DNA of 64,000 nucleotides from Brassica napus (lineage: Eukaryota; Streptophyta; Magnoliopsida; Brassicales; Brassicaceae). The stretch covers positions 44,916,681 to 44,980,680 of the forward strand of contig NC_063450.1 in NCBI RefSeq assembly GCF_020379485.1, given 5' to 3'. Of this stretch, positions 32,788-44,508 are shown piece by piece; position 1 is the stretch's first letter; each line of letters starts with the position of its first letter. The position numbers and the translations under genes are program-made. The notes beneath the pieces are model-generated. The model searched no databases. It worked only from the letters and a program-made list of their open reading frames with translations, and was not told the origin of the DNA.

Positions 32788-35561
32788 CTAATGAGAAGCT
32801 GATGTGTTCTTCTTGGAGATGTCTTGGAGCAGTAATCTTGACTCAGCAGCAAAATCAACAGGAGCTACCGCTTTAACAGTTATCCTCTGCCTCTTCTCAC
32901 CGTTATACTCGTTCTGAGTGACACTGATCCTGAAGGCATGAGAGGACCATGTTGCTTCTTTCAGCTTTGTCTGAAATTCATTCACTTCACCTCCCTGTGA
33001 AAACAAGTTTTAACATTGAACATGAGATCGAAATGCTCAATGTGGTTCTAAGTTGACTGATACTAGCTTTTATAAAGGTTGTCTCCTTACCTCTGATCTT
33101 AGTTTGTTGAGCTCATCAGCTGAACATCCAATAATCTTCTCTGCTTCGTCATTGAATGAGGAAAACCAAGCTTCTCCTGTCGAGTCAGAGACTTTCACTA
33201 CCATTATGTACCTGACAACACCCAAAGTAAACAGAACTAAGTTGTCTGAAGAGGGTAGACAGTGTGGTACCACAACAAAGTATGAATGTGAGTTTCAAAC
33301 CTTAATCTGCATTCTTCATCTTTTTTCTGGCAACTTTCGCACCAGTAACCAGAGTCTATTGCTTCAGTTACTTTCTTGTTACAAGTCTTACAACCTTGAT
33401 ACCACATTGTCTGGTCCGGTTTGATGAAGCTTATGTAACCCCTAGTGCTGAAAAACACAGGCTGCAACAGAACAAAATTCATAATAAGTATGTAACTCTT
33501 TAGTTAAAGTAATATTGGTACAGGGCAGGTATTTAATGTTTTAGTACCTTGTCCTCGCCTAGAGATGGGTTGCTTGTGATTTGAGAGAGAGGGACTCGAT
33601 CAGCATACATAGACCAAGATCCATTCTTGGCAGATGGGCTCATCCCTGAGCCAATGGAAGACATGGATGTTTCCTTGCCTTCAAAATCATACCAAGATTT
33701 AAGCTTTTTGGCTTCTGGTGATTCAGGATTAATCACTACATTGCTTCTGCTGATGGTGGACAATGAAACACCTGAGATTAGATTGGATGAGATCAGCAAA
33801 CAAGTCTGGAGACAAGTGTTATTTAAACAAATTGTTCAATCATAGCAAAACCAAGATTACCTTGAAAGTCTCCAACTTTGAGAGACTTGATTGCAATCAC
33901 AGGAGACTTATCAGCCATGTCTAGCAGTTCTTGACCTATGCTGGTTGCCAAGTTGTTCCACAGTGACACCACAACAGTCTTTTTTGACTCATCAGCCAAA
34001 GTTATATCCCTCTTGGGTATCATCTCATTGTCAGTTCTCCTTCTAATACTCATGGTAGGGGAAACACTTTGAACAACTCCAATAATATCTGCAAACAGCA
34101 TAATATTAAAGTTGTTATCATCCTAAACCAGTGTATATTAAGCTACTAGCAAAATAAATATACAATGAAATAAACGGCTCTTACCAATAAGCTCCTTCTG
34201 ATTCACATACATACCCAACTCTTCAATGGGTACAAAGTTGAATTTAGTCTCAGGAACGAACATTTCCTCGTCACTAGCTTCTTCCACCTCTGAATTTTCA
34301 TTCAGTGTCATCTCGTAATCATTCTGAACTGTCTTGAACTGCTTGTTAGCAAGCTTAAGTGATCCCCTTGATATATAATACACCTTTCCCAGCTGGAACC
34401 TGTCATAAAACTTCCGTGCAGCATCATTGAACATCGTGGCTTGAATCTGTGTTCCCTGAAATACAACAGAAAACAGCAAAATGAGTAAACACACTTCACA
34501 TAAAAAGTCAATAACAAGCTTTCTTACTTCTTCATCTGTTAGTTCAACATTGAAGACACATCCTTCTCCCCTAGCGTTTCTGTAGTTTCTCATGACTCCC
34601 TTGTTAGTGACTCGGACTTTGATGGTCCAGCTTCCTTGATAAGGATTCAAGGACAAAAGTGGGTGAACTCTTCTGGTCATGGACATTCTCGCAGCTGGTG
34701 CAGCACTGCAACAAAAAAAAACATAGTGATTAAGCACACACTCAATATAAATTTTAAAAGAGAACATTGAAAACATTAGAGATTTTGCTTACTTTCCCCT
34801 CTGTTCAGTGATTATCTGAGAAGCTGATTTGGCAACAAACTCTTGCTTAGGTTTCAACGTGATCCCAGTGGAAACAACATCACTCATGGGAGAGTGATCT
34901 AGCTTCTGCCTCTTGGCCTCACCACCCTCCTCTTCGCTTTTACCCTCCAAGTCAACCTCGGAATCAAGCGCGGAAGCAACAGACTCACATTTTGTCACAA
35001 GTAAGTATCTGCAAGGTTTTCAATCACACATAAAAAACCATATCTTAGCATCTGTTATGATTTCAAAGATCAGAGATGTAAAAAAAAAGAATATTTACTT
35101 GGTTGATTTGCCTGAGATGTCGTTAACAGTGAAATCAAGGAGACGGATCAGACCCAGATTCTGGATCTTCCCAGAAATGATCTCAGGTGTTAGCGAAGCA
35201 GTAAACATTGCTTTGACTCTCGTCTTCCCATCATTAGCACTGAATCTGTAAAACCAAAAATCATAAACATCTAAGCAACCAATCAAATCAAACACTAGAC
35301 CCAACAGAACAAACCCTATTACTGTTTCAGATCGGTTACCAAAAACCCTAAACTATGGCGTGAAAAAGGAAAGCTCTTTTCAAAAACCCAGATCTCTATA
35401 GAATGGAATCATACACAATACGAGGCTTACGTGTATCGATTGCCGATAGGCTTGAGATCAACGACTTGAACGACGATCTCAGATCGATCTGAAGACGACG
35501 AATCGAAAGATGGGTTTGACAACACGGCGGAGATAGCATCTGGGGTCACTGAAGTCTGCAT
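32788..35561 (-). CDS. RPA1D: Replication protein A 70-kDa DNA-binding subunit D
   Basis: Ten exons read downward (35561-35431, 35245-35099, 35008-34793, 34705-34528, 34455-34185, 34088-33861, 33771-33548, 33461-33301, 33211-33091, 32994-32788) give 627 residues, close to Arabidopsis RPA70D/RPA1D (AT5G61000). It has the N-terminal OB fold (DBD-F), a linker, then OB folds DBD-A and DBD-B (from RRVHPLLSLNPYQGSWTIKV to SQITSNPSLG) and DBD-C with a C4 zinc ribbon (CKTC...CESC). With RPA2 and RPA3 subunits it coats single-stranded DNA. Group B subunits (RPA1B/D in Arabidopsis) mainly support replication; the A and C/E subunits lean to meiosis and repair. It acts in the nucleus. A telo-box-like AAACCCTAAA lies in intron 1 near 35345. 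RH10 and RPA70D are on the same strand, 395 bp apart. Confidence 0.95.
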
Positions 35562-36105
35562 TTTTCTCTCTCTCTCGATTGAAAAGTTCTGTTTTCAGAG
35601 AGGAAGAGAAGAGCTAAGGGTTTTTGTAAAGGGGGAGAGAGAGTTGAGCGGGAGCTATTAAGTTTTTGATTAATCACCCCCCTGCCCGCGAATTATTCTT
35701 TTTTGATTTTCTTTTTCTTAAAACGTCAACCGCTTTTGGCGCCTCTTCGAGTGTTGTAACCTTTGGAATGAAACGGATGGTTTGACACCTGTTTTTATTT
35801 TTTTTGGTCAAAATGGTTTAAGACCTGTGTGTAATTTTAATTTCGAATAAATTAAAGGATTTGACTTTAAAAATCTTCCTACGATGAGCTGTAGGGCATA
35901 TGTATCATCGAGCGGTTCAGATCAATACATGTAACAGTATTTTCCTTCAGCCAGTCAACTTCTAGTATAGTTGACCAAGTAGACTATTAATTAATTTAGC
36001 GCGCAATAACTAAATCCCACAAAACATGAGCAATTTTTATTCTACCCTTATTTTCCTAAAACCTACAAAAATGTCCTAATAAGATTTTCTACTTTATTCT
36101 ACCCT
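35562..36105. other. RPA70D promoter region
   Basis: A short CT/GA-rich leader (35570-35650) is followed by GGCGCC-containing sequence TTTTGGCGCC at 35735-35744, resembling an E2F-type site (TTTSGCGC) as expected in a replication gene. The rest is AT-rich with no gene. Confidence 0.4.
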
Positions 36106-36351
36106 TATATTCCACAGTTTCGATTTAATTGTCATTATTGGAAACAAAAATTTGTTTCAAAATAAGTGTTATTTTAGAGTTTCAATGCAAAATTTATTAA
36201 TAAAATTTTTTACTTTATTTTTCTATTGATTGAAAAAATGGTTAAGTGTATAAGTAATTGTGTTTTTGTTTTAAAAATATATAAAAATTATATGTTTTTT
36301 TAATCTGTGTGTATAAACTTAAAGTACCAATTAAAATGAAACGGAGAGAGT
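36106..36351. mobile_element. Probable Stowaway-like MITE, degenerate
   Basis: The right end reads ATGAAACGGAGAGAGTA, a near match to the Stowaway terminal repeat seen at 17068. The left end (TATTCCACAGTTTCG) is a degraded version. The interior is AT-rich. Confidence 0.5.
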
Positions 36352-37147
36352 ATTCAATTGATCTAACAACCTCGTTATTCGTTAATATGTGGGAAATGAA
36401 AACCAATTTATATTCTTCTTATGATAAATACAGTATTTGTAAGAATCATATTTCAAACACACAAGCAATATATCCAAGTGACATCACAATTATATTGGTT
36501 AACAAACATAAAACTGGAATCGTAACTAAATTTAATAAAAATAATAATTGATGATAAAAGCTTAGGTGTAGTAATTTGTGTCTGGGCTCGATATTTATTA
36601 TATCAACATCCAAACTCAAATGTGCTTAATGAAAAATTATTTACAAAGTATAATTAAAAAGAGATTATGAAACCAAAATATTGGAATCAATGGAGGCAAG
36701 TGTAACCAAATGAAACAATAGGTGATATTTGTAAATAGCGAGAGCAAAAAGGATTATTTCGTAAGATTCGTACTTGTATTCCTATCCCCAAATTTGTGTC
36801 GAGTTTGGGTCATGTGGTGTGGAGGAGAAGTCAATGGCCGAATCGATCTCAATTAGATATGGGGCGGCCAAGCCATAATAAGTCACCAAAGACAAAAAAA
36901 ATAATATTCATTTTTTCCTCAAACCTTTCTCCATCACTACGAAATTACGAGCTCCCTTTCGCTCCTTCCTTATACTAATTCCATTTTTCAACCTTTTCTT
37001 ATAATGAAGTTGCTTCCACGAACATCTTTTTCTTTTCGCTACCTCTTCCGCATATTGATCTCGCTTCATTCTCTTCCTCTTTGATCGTTACAGAAAGTGA
37101 AATCAAAACCCTTTCTTTTTGAAGATTCTGTTTTTTTTAGATTAAAG
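36352..37147. other. EXO70E2 promoter and leader exon
   Basis: AT-rich intergenic DNA passes into a pyrimidine-rich leader around 36930-37147. No gene recognised here. Confidence 0.4.
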
Positions 37148-37727
37148 GTACGTCTGATCACCAAGTGTATGATAAAATGTTTCTGTGAGATCATGTAAAG
37201 GTTCCAACTTTTTTGTGTCCGACTTTCTTCAAAATCTCTCCTTTTTTTTTGCAGAAGCAAGAAAGGTGTTGACTTTGACTGTTTCTTCCCGGGATTGTAG
37301 GGGACTCTGTTTCTTCAGAGAGAGAGAGGGATAGAATGGTCTTGTGAGGAGGTTTGGTAAAAAAAATGTTGGATTTGAAGAGGGCTTCACTGATCTATTA
37401 CCATAAGTATGTCAAAAGGGTTATTAAGACTGTCTAGTTTATGGTTGTTACCATGTTCATGTGGGGATTCCTCTTCCTCTCTGTCTATTTCATTCCGGGT
37501 TCCCAGGATTAAACTTACCTAGTGATTACACAACAACAGCCCTTTTAGTTTATTAGAAAAGCTTCTCCTGTTCTACCATCTTTAAGGATTATTGGTTTAA
37601 ACATTTTCTATTAGTCTACCTTAGTCTTATTCCCCTTTGTGGTTTCACCTGGAAACAACTTTTGAGTTTCCTGTCTTCTTCTCTGTCTTTTTAGAGTTTG
37701 CTCCTAGAGTTTGAAGTTGAGTTTTAG
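37148..37727 (+). other. EXO70E2 5' UTR introns (two predicted)
   Basis: Intron 1 is predicted at 37148-37254 (GTACGTCTG...TTTTTTTGCAG) and intron 2 at 37407-37727 (GTATGTCAA...GAGTTTTAG). The noncoding exon between them contains at least one very short upstream ORF (ATGGTCTTGTGA at about 37335). Splice-site pattern only. Confidence 0.45.
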
Positions 37728-37749
37728 GCTCTAGTCTTTGGTTTTGGAT

Positions 37750-39678
37750 ATGGCAGGGCTTGAATCCAAGCTTCCCGTTGTTCCTGGAGTGAAAAATCAT
37801 GTCTTGGAGGCATGTCACCATGTCGTCAAGGCGCTGAGGGCATCTGATAACAACCTCGATCCCAACTTGACAAAGCTTCTAAGTGACCTAGAGTCTCATT
37901 TGTCAACACTTGAGATCGTTGATACCAAAGTTGTTGTTGAAGATACAGGATTCTCTGAGATCAAGAAAAAATTCAAAGAGGCTAAGAAGGTTATCCTTGG
38001 CTGGGAACAAAACCAGTCGATGATATTGGAAGCTGGTGTCTCTAAAGCTAAAGCTGATCTGTTCTTCCAAGCCCTCCACGATGTTCAAAGAGTTCTTACG
38101 AGTTTCAAAGCTTTGCCCATCAGAACCAACAAGAAGGAGAAAGATGTTTACAACCAAGCTGCGGTTGTTCTTGACATCGCGATGTTTAGGCTCGAGAAAG
38201 AGCTCTGCGATGTCCTGAATCAGTACAAACAGCATGTACAGCCTCAGTACTTGTCCGTCAGTTCCCGTGGAAAGGATATTGTTTACGATGAGTCCTTTGT
38301 CTCCCTAGATGATGTTGTTGTTGAAGCTACTGATGACCAACAGATATTGGGATCCAACAATGTCGTTTTACTCGATCCCCTCGTCATTCCTCACATCAAA
38401 GCTATTGCAAAGGCGATGTTCGCTTGCGACTATGGTCAAGCATTCTGCGAAGCTTTCATCACCGTCAGAAGAGACGCTCTCGATGAGTACATGTCCACCA
38501 CTCTCGAAATGGAGAGATTCAGCTGCGTGGACGTTCTTGGAATGCAGTGGGAGGACTTGAACGGTGAGATGAGAAAATGGACGAAGGTGTTAAAGATCGT
38601 GACTCTGGTCTACCTCGCCAGCGAAAAGCAGCTCTGCGACAAGATCTTGGTAGACTTCGAGCCGAGCTCCGCCGCTTGCTTCGTCGAGATCTCGAAAGAT
38701 ACAGTACTATCTCTCCTCGCCTTTGGCGAAGCTGTGTCCCTCAGATCATGCCAGCCTGAGATGCTGGAGCGCTTCCTCGGCATGTACGAGGTTTCGGCAG
38801 AGCTTCTCTTGGACGTTGATAACCTCTTCGGTGATGAAACGGGGTCGTTTCTAAGAATGGCTTTCCACGAGCTGGCGAAGACGCTAGCTGATCGTACGGT
38901 TGCGACGTTCTCGACGTTCAAAAACGCAATAGCCTCTGATGAATCCACACGCGCCTTCTCTGGCGGCGGAATACATCACCTGACCAGGTATGTAATGAAC
39001 TACTTGAAGCTTCTACCTGAGTACAAAGATGCACTAAACACACTCCTCGGGAACATGCAAGTCGACGACTCGATCCCGGAGAAGACAGGACAAGACATCC
39101 TCCCTTCCACGTTCTCTCCCATGGCGAGACACCTCAGATCAATCGTCACAGCTCTAGAATCCACCCTCGAACGCAAAGCTCAGCTCTACGCAGAGGAGCC
39201 GCTTAAGTACATCTTCTTGATGAACAACTGTCATTACATGGTCCAGAAGGTGAAAACATCAGAGCTGAGACACTTCTTCGGAGACGAGTGGATCAGGAAA
39301 CACATCGCGAGCTACCAACACAACGTCACGGACTACGAGAGAGCCACGTGGAGCTCTGTCCTCTCTCTGCTTAAAGACAACAGCAAAGACTCTGTTTCCA
39401 CCTCGAGAGACAGATGCAGGCTCTTCTGTCTCGCGTTCGATGATGTTTACAAGAACCAGACTCGCTGGTCGGTCCCTGATCCTGAGCTGAGGGATGATCT
39501 TCACATCTCGACCTCTGTCAAAGTTGTTCAGTCCTACAGAGGGTTTCTCGGAAGAAATGCAGCTGGTATAGGTGGGAAACACGTGAGATACACTTGTGAA
39601 GACATTGAGAGTTTGCTTCTTGATCTCTTTGAGTGTTTGCCTTCTCCAAGATCATTGCGCAGCTCTCGTAGGAGATGA
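37750..39678 (+). CDS. EXO70E2: Exocyst subunit EXO70E2
   Basis: A single coding exon of 642 residues, the usual Exo70 length in plants, starting MAGLESKLPVVPGV. An ATG four codons upstream (37738) is possible but does not match the family start. The Exo70 helical-rod domain occupies roughly residues 250-630, with conserved blocks GGIHHLTRYVMNYLKLL, ARHLRSIVTALESTLERKAQ, IFLMNNCHYMVQKVK, FGDEWIRKH and the end VQSYRGFLGRN...RYTCEDIESLLLDLF. Exo70 tethers exocytic vesicles at the plasma membrane. Arabidopsis EXO70E2 (AT5G61010) marks and is needed for EXPO, a double-membrane organelle linked to unconventional secretion and autophagy. Intronless Exo70 genes are normal in plants. The next gene, GR-RBP3, follows on the same strand with no gene between. 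Confidence 0.95.
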   Translation: MAGLESKLPVVPGVKNHVLEACHHVVKALRASDNNLDPNLTKLLSDLESHLSTLEIVDTKVVVEDTGFSEIKKKFKEAKKVILGWEQNQSMILEAGVSKAKADLFFQALHDVQRVLTSFKALPIRTNKKEKDVYNQAAVVLDIAMFRLEKELCDVLNQYKQHVQPQYLSVSSRGKDIVYDESFVSLDDVVVEATDDQQILGSNNVVLLDPLVIPHIKAIAKAMFACDYGQAFCEAFITVRRDALDEYMSTTLEMERFSCVDVLGMQWEDLNGEMRKWTKVLKIVTLVYLASEKQLCDKILVDFEPSSAACFVEISKDTVLSLLAFGEAVSLRSCQPEMLERFLGMYEVSAELLLDVDNLFGDETGSFLRMAFHELAKTLADRTVATFSTFKNAIASDESTRAFSGGGIHHLTRYVMNYLKLLPEYKDALNTLLGNMQVDDSIPEKTGQDILPSTFSPMARHLRSIVTALESTLERKAQLYAEEPLKYIFLMNNCHYMVQKVKTSELRHFFGDEWIRKHIASYQHNVTDYERATWSSVLSLLKDNSKDSVSTSRDRCRLFCLAFDDVYKNQTRWSVPDPELRDDLHISTSVKVVQSYRGFLGRNAAGIGGKHVRYTCEDIESLLLDLFECLPSPRSLRSSRRR

Positions 39679-40346
39679 TGAATTGATGATGATGACTCGA
39701 GCCTTTTATTGTGACTCGATCTTTTGTAATTTATTTATTTTTCCGTATTCAGTGATTTTGTGTAACATGATGTGTAATATATATATACTCTGTCTCTAAT
39801 TTGATTTGCAATAATTGAAAAGTAATCGTTTTTAATTCGTTATAGCTACTAGGCTGTCACGCAAAGTAAATGACGGCAGAGCGATACACGTGTTTTATAC
39901 ATACAACTCCAGATCTCTTTGTTTTCGACGGTCACGATTTGTTAAAATTTGCAACTTGGCTACATAAACCCTTCATCGAGCACAAGTAGGGTTTGAAGGC
40001 AGAAGCGAAGCATCACAGAGGAAGCAAAGCGTGTCGAGAGAGAGAGGTATTGCTCGTCACGCTCATTTCTTTCTCATAAACCCTAAAAGTTTTCAACTTT
40101 GAATCTCTTTAGCTATTTTAAAGGCTCTCTCGTATCGGATTTGATTTGAGTGATCTATCATTTCCCTGCTTTTCATTTTTGTGGGTTTTGATTCTGATGT
40201 TTTGCTACTGGTTTTGTTTCTTTTCCGACATGACAGCTTGTGCTTTGTGTTTCGTTTTTTTTTTGTCAATTCACTGCTTTGATTCGTCAAAGTCAGGGAA
40301 AGGACTAATTACGTTTTCTGTATATGTTAGAGAATATCTAAAGGCG
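39679..40346 (+). promoter_or_regulatory. EXO70E2 3' end and GR-RBP3 promoter/leader with telo-boxes
   Basis: Holds the EXO70E2 3' UTR and the GR-RBP3 promoter. Telo-box motifs occur as AAACCCTAAA at 40078-40087 and as TAGGGTTT near 39987. A leader intron is predicted at 40047-40330 (GTATTGCTC...TATATGTTAG). Telo-boxes are typical of genes expressed in cycling cells. Arabidopsis has ECT3 in this interval; here there is no room for it. Confidence 0.55.
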
Positions 40347-41648
40347 ATGGCTTTTCTGAGTAAGTTGGGAAACATATTGAAGCAGACCAATGCTAAGGGC
40401 TCTTTATCAACAAGCCCTTCGCTTTTCCAGGCGATAAGGTGCATGTCGTCTTCTAAGCTCTTTATTGGAGGTGAGGAGTCTAGCTCTAGAATGTCTGTTG
40501 CAGAGAACAAGTGTTTAGTTTTCTGATGTGTTCTTGCTAACTGTACGAGTTTTTGTTGTTGCGATGGTAAGGTATGGAATATGGGATGAACGAGGATAGC
40601 TTAAGAGAGGCTTTCAGCAAATACGGTGAAGTCGTCGAAAGTAAATACACTGATCTATTTCTTGTTCTTGTTTATGTGATTGCAGTAGTTTGTATAAGTT
40701 GCCTTTTGCTAACTTAGTCTTTGTGATTTAATACCAGCTAGAGTTATTTTGGATCGTGAGACTGGTAGGTCGAGGGGGTTTGGATTTGTCACATTCACCT
40801 CCACAGAGGCTGCCTCTAGTGCTATCCAGGCTTTGGACGGCCAGGTAACTTTTCTTGCTGATCTTTGACTCTTTTAAAGAAGAATAACGTCTGTGAGCTT
40901 CCAGGTGTCTCGTTGTGTTTAACTTTCATTAATTATCTTTGTAGTATTCTCCTCTGAGAAAATTGTTGGTTTCAACTCTGAATCATTTCCCTCTCTGATC
41001 CAATGCCTTGATCCTCATCAGGATCTCCATGGCAGGATTGTAAAAGTGAATTATGCACATGATAGAACAAGTGGCGGTGGCTATGGAGGAGGCGGTGGTG
41101 GCTATGGGGGTGGGGGCTATGGCGGTGGTGGCTATGGAGGTGGAGGTTATGGCGGTGGTGGCGGCTATGGAGGAGGTTCTGGTGGCTATGGAAGTGGTGC
41201 AAGTGGTGGTGGATATGGTAGCGGGACTGGTGGCTATGGTGGTGGATATGGTGCAAGCGGTGGCTATGGATCTAGCGGCAGCGGTTATGGTGAGGGTTCG
41301 ACTGCAAGTGCAGGTGCTGTTGGTGGTTATGGTGAAGGTTCGGCTGCAAGTGCAGGCGCTGTTGGTGGCTATAATGGAAGTAATGGTTATGGTGAAGGTT
41401 CAACCGCAAGTGCAGGTGATGTTGGTGGCTACAATGGAAGTAGTGGTTATGCTACTGGCAATACTTACGGTAGCAACAATGGTGGATTCGCTGGAGAGAA
41501 CCAGTTTGGAGGAAACCCTGTTGGCAACAGCTCTCAGTTTGGTGTTGGCGGTGAGGCTCAGTTTGGAAGCAGCATGGAGAAACCTGAGATGATGAATGGA
41601 CCAGTGGGAGATTTCGAAGATGACACTGATGTTGCCAAAAGAGCTTGA
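40347..41648 (+). CDS. GR-RBP3: Mitochondrial glycine-rich RRM protein GR-RBP3/ORRM3
   Basis: Four exons (40347-40470, 40572-40640, 40738-40844, 41022-41648) give 308 residues matching AT5G61030. The first 33 residues ([13 protein letters not shown]...AIRCMSS) form a mitochondrial presequence. One RRM spans about 35-112 with RNP2 KLFIGG and RNP1 RGFGFVTFT. The rest is a GYGGGG-rich tail. Within it a block [14 protein letters not shown] is repeated three times (DNA about 41285-41430), followed by a less repetitive end [13 protein letters not shown]. Arabidopsis ORRM3 takes part in C-to-U editing of mitochondrial transcripts, its Gly-rich region serving for interaction. The first exon continues open past the donor GTGAGG at 40471, but the joined model keeps the complete RRM. 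Confidence 0.94.
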
Positions 41649-41947
41649 AGCAACAAATGTTGTCAAGACTTGTCTTTTCATATTTTATCCGATGATAGAG
41701 ATTCTATAGCTTTTCATGAATGAAAAACTTTATCTAGAAACAATCTGGTTTTTGCTATCTTGAAAATAAATTTGTTGCTTGAGATTGGCATACATTGAAC
41801 TTAAACACAAAATGTGAGCTTTGTTTTGAGGCTTTCAACTTTGCTTATGTTCTGATATGAGAAAATTTCATCTGTCTTTGCATATCTACTCCATCAACCA
41901 GACTTGAAAATTACATATATCAGACTGAATCTAAATGTGGTCTAATT
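41649..41947. other. 3' UTR region between convergent genes
   Basis: Convergent 3' ends of GR-RBP3 (+) and the AT5G61040-like gene (-). No gene; AATAAA-like signals are present (near 41765). Confidence 0.5.
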
Positions 41948-43822
41948 TTAAAACTTTTGTTCTGATTCTTCCATGAGAAACAGCATCTTCTGAGCATTCA
42001 ACACAACAGGAGAACCTTGTTTTGTTTTCTCAACAATCTGCTTTATCAGTTGCTTCTCCATTTCACTCTCAAAGTCACTAATCTCTTCATCTTGTTCTTC
42101 CAAACCAATAAAATCTAGCAGCTCCTGCTCCTGAGCCTTGGAATCGTCCTCCTGATGATGGCTCCAAGGTGAGGTCGACGAGAAATCTTCATGGTGAATA
42201 AGCTCGCTCTCTTGCATCTCCTCCAGTGGTGACTCATCATCATCTTCAGAGTCATCGTTTATGTTCATCAACTCATCGTAAGACTCGTTGAATGCATCAA
42301 GTGCTTCACCTGTTAAGTTCATAACCAAAGGTTGCATCTCAGCAAGATTATTATTAGTCTTGGTGTGCTCTATAGCAATCGAGTCACTCTTATATGTCAT
42401 CACTTCACGGGCTTCCCATACTCTTGACCATGAACTCTTCTTGCTTTCTGATTCCATGACCAGCTGTTCCACCTTCCTTTGGCTCTCTTGGAGTGCAGTC
42501 TCGAGCTCTGTAATCCGCTTCTCAAGACGTGAGTTGATAACTTTATGCAACCGTAAGCTCAACTCGCGAGGTGAGACAGCATAGTTTCCTGACTCTGGTG
42601 TGGAGTTACCACTTGGATCTTGGTTGGACTCACGCTTCCCTCTAACCCGGTCAGCTATCAGTTCGCCTTGTGCAAATTCTACCTCCAAATCCTGCTCCAT
42701 CTGACAAAAAAAAACAAATTGAAACAGACGTGAGTTTGAGTCTAGGTGTTCAGACAAGGCAAGGCAAAGGAAAGAGCATAGTTTAAAGTGTAGACAACAG
42801 ACCTCAACCATGTTGATTTCTAGCCTTTCAAGTTCAGCTTCAAGCTCTGCTTCAATATTACTTATAGACTCTGAATTCTCAGCTGCCTTTTCAGTATCTA
42901 CCTCCTTCACAATCAACGAGTCTTTCATCTCGAGCTCACCTTCTACATCATGAACCACATTCTCTGTCTTCTTCAGCTCTTGTTTGACTTTGCTCACTTC
43001 GGCTTGCCTTGCCATGAACGATGCCATTAGACCAATCGAGACCCCTACTTGTAGCAGCACCGTTGCATCACTTAGTCCTGAGAAAAGAAAGAAACTTGAA
43101 ATGTCATGTATAGTCTTTTCCTTGAAGTATCAACAATCTAAAGATTGTAAGAACTTCTTACCATGCTTTCTACTCTTGCTGCTCTTCTCATTTCTATGTG
43201 CAGCCTCATCTTCATTGAGAGTCATTTGTTGTTGTTGGCTCAGCCACAAAGAATCTGCAGTTCCCTTGCTAATAACTCGATCCCCATCAGTCACAAGCAA
43301 TGGCCTCGAAACTGAACCTCGTGGAGATGGGAATGGGCTAGTCAAGTAATCCTCCATCGTCATCTGTTCTCCATGGAACCGAGACATTAAGCAGCTTTCC
43401 ATACAACTCAAAGGTTTAGTTAACCGTCTGTACCGCTGGTTCCTTTTAACGAACCTTCTCTGCCTAAAAGAAGAACTCAGCTCCGTCTCACCTCCAAGAA
43501 CACCACAGGCTTTCCAATATCCATGCCCAGTCTCCAGGAACTCAGGCAGTAAACCAAACAAAGAAGAATCTGAATGAACAACATCTTCATAGTTTCCTGA
43601 ACCTTCCCCGCTCGTTGATGGTACTTCTTCATCCCCAAACTTGTTTTCATTCGGTTTCTTGGCCAATCTGCCAAGCAGGGATCTACAAGGAGATTCTTGC
43701 TTCTTCACAGTCTCTTCGGAAGAAGAAGACTCGAGAAAGTTACCTTTACCTTTGGTAACATTCTGCAGCTGCTTAGCTATATAACCTGTAGCAGCTGTAG
43801 CTGCGATTAACCACAAATCCAT
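41948..43822 (-). CDS. AT5G61040-like protein, coiled coil, unknown function
   Basis: Three exons (43822-43162, 43077-42803, 42700-41948) give 562 residues. The N terminus MDLWLIAATAATGYIAKQLQ is a short hydrophobic segment that could anchor the protein. Then comes a Ser-rich basic region. From about residue 220 another hydrophobic stretch (LLQVGVSIGLMASFMA) precedes coiled-coil helices rich in Glu (ISNIEAELEAELERLEINMV; LEKRITELETALQESQRKVE). The last 150 residues are acidic (DDSEDDDESPLEEMQ, LEEQDEEISDFESEM). Its place between GR-RBP3 and HDA5 fits AT5G61040, annotated only as a hypothetical protein. The N-terminal motif and coiled coils recall the POLAR-type polarity proteins of stomatal lineage cells, but I cannot confirm this. 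A 64-codon frame in the probable leader (44159-43965) may be an upstream ORF. Confidence 0.85.
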
Positions 43823-44508
43823 TTTCTTCCTCTCTCAAAGAATCTCTCTTTCTTCATTCCAATTCACAGCGCAATAAACATCTTCCATAAGCACACCAAT
43901 CCAATGAACTAAATCGAAAGCTCGGGCCTTTGTAAAAAAAAACTCAAGAACTAATGCAAATACTTTAGAAACCCACTTTGATTTCTCCGTCAAAGATAAG
44001 CTGACTAAGGGGAGGAGCTTTGTTAGAACAAGTAAAGGAGAGACCTTTGCTCTTGTAGCTAAACCAATGGAGGAGCTGAAGAAAGGATAAGAGAATCGGA
44101 GAAGGTGGAGGATCTTTGTCGGAAGTTAGTTCAATGGAATCTGCCAAACACAAAGACAAACGTACAAAGCTCTGTCTTTTATTTATTATCTTCTTCCCAC
44201 AAAAATAAAATACGTTACGGCAACTATAATAAGGTCATTATCAGACCAAAATAAAATGATTAAATGGTACTAATCTCTACAATAAATTAAGTTTATATTC
44301 TGAAAATAGTTTTAGATAACCGGTGGGCTACAAACCCCCATAAAATAACTAGACAGGATACAACTTCTCGGTTGAGCCTAAACCGAAGATAACCAAAATA
44401 CATACACTACATAGTTTGCGCCTAAGCAAACTCAAAAGCAACACTGAAGAGAAGGCACAATGTTTCTTAAACTGTGGTTTTAAATAGTACACGAATAACT
44501 CAGATGAT
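43823..44508. other. Leader/promoter of the AT5G61040-like gene and HDA5 3' region
   Basis: Minus-strand leader and promoter of the AT5G61040-like gene, then the 3' UTR of HDA5. No further gene seen. Confidence 0.5.

Noticed and set aside
41053..41592. A 179-codon frame overlapping the GR-RBP3 tail
   Set aside because: It is the shifted frame of the Gly-rich repeat in exon 4; splicing and the RRM establish the other frame.
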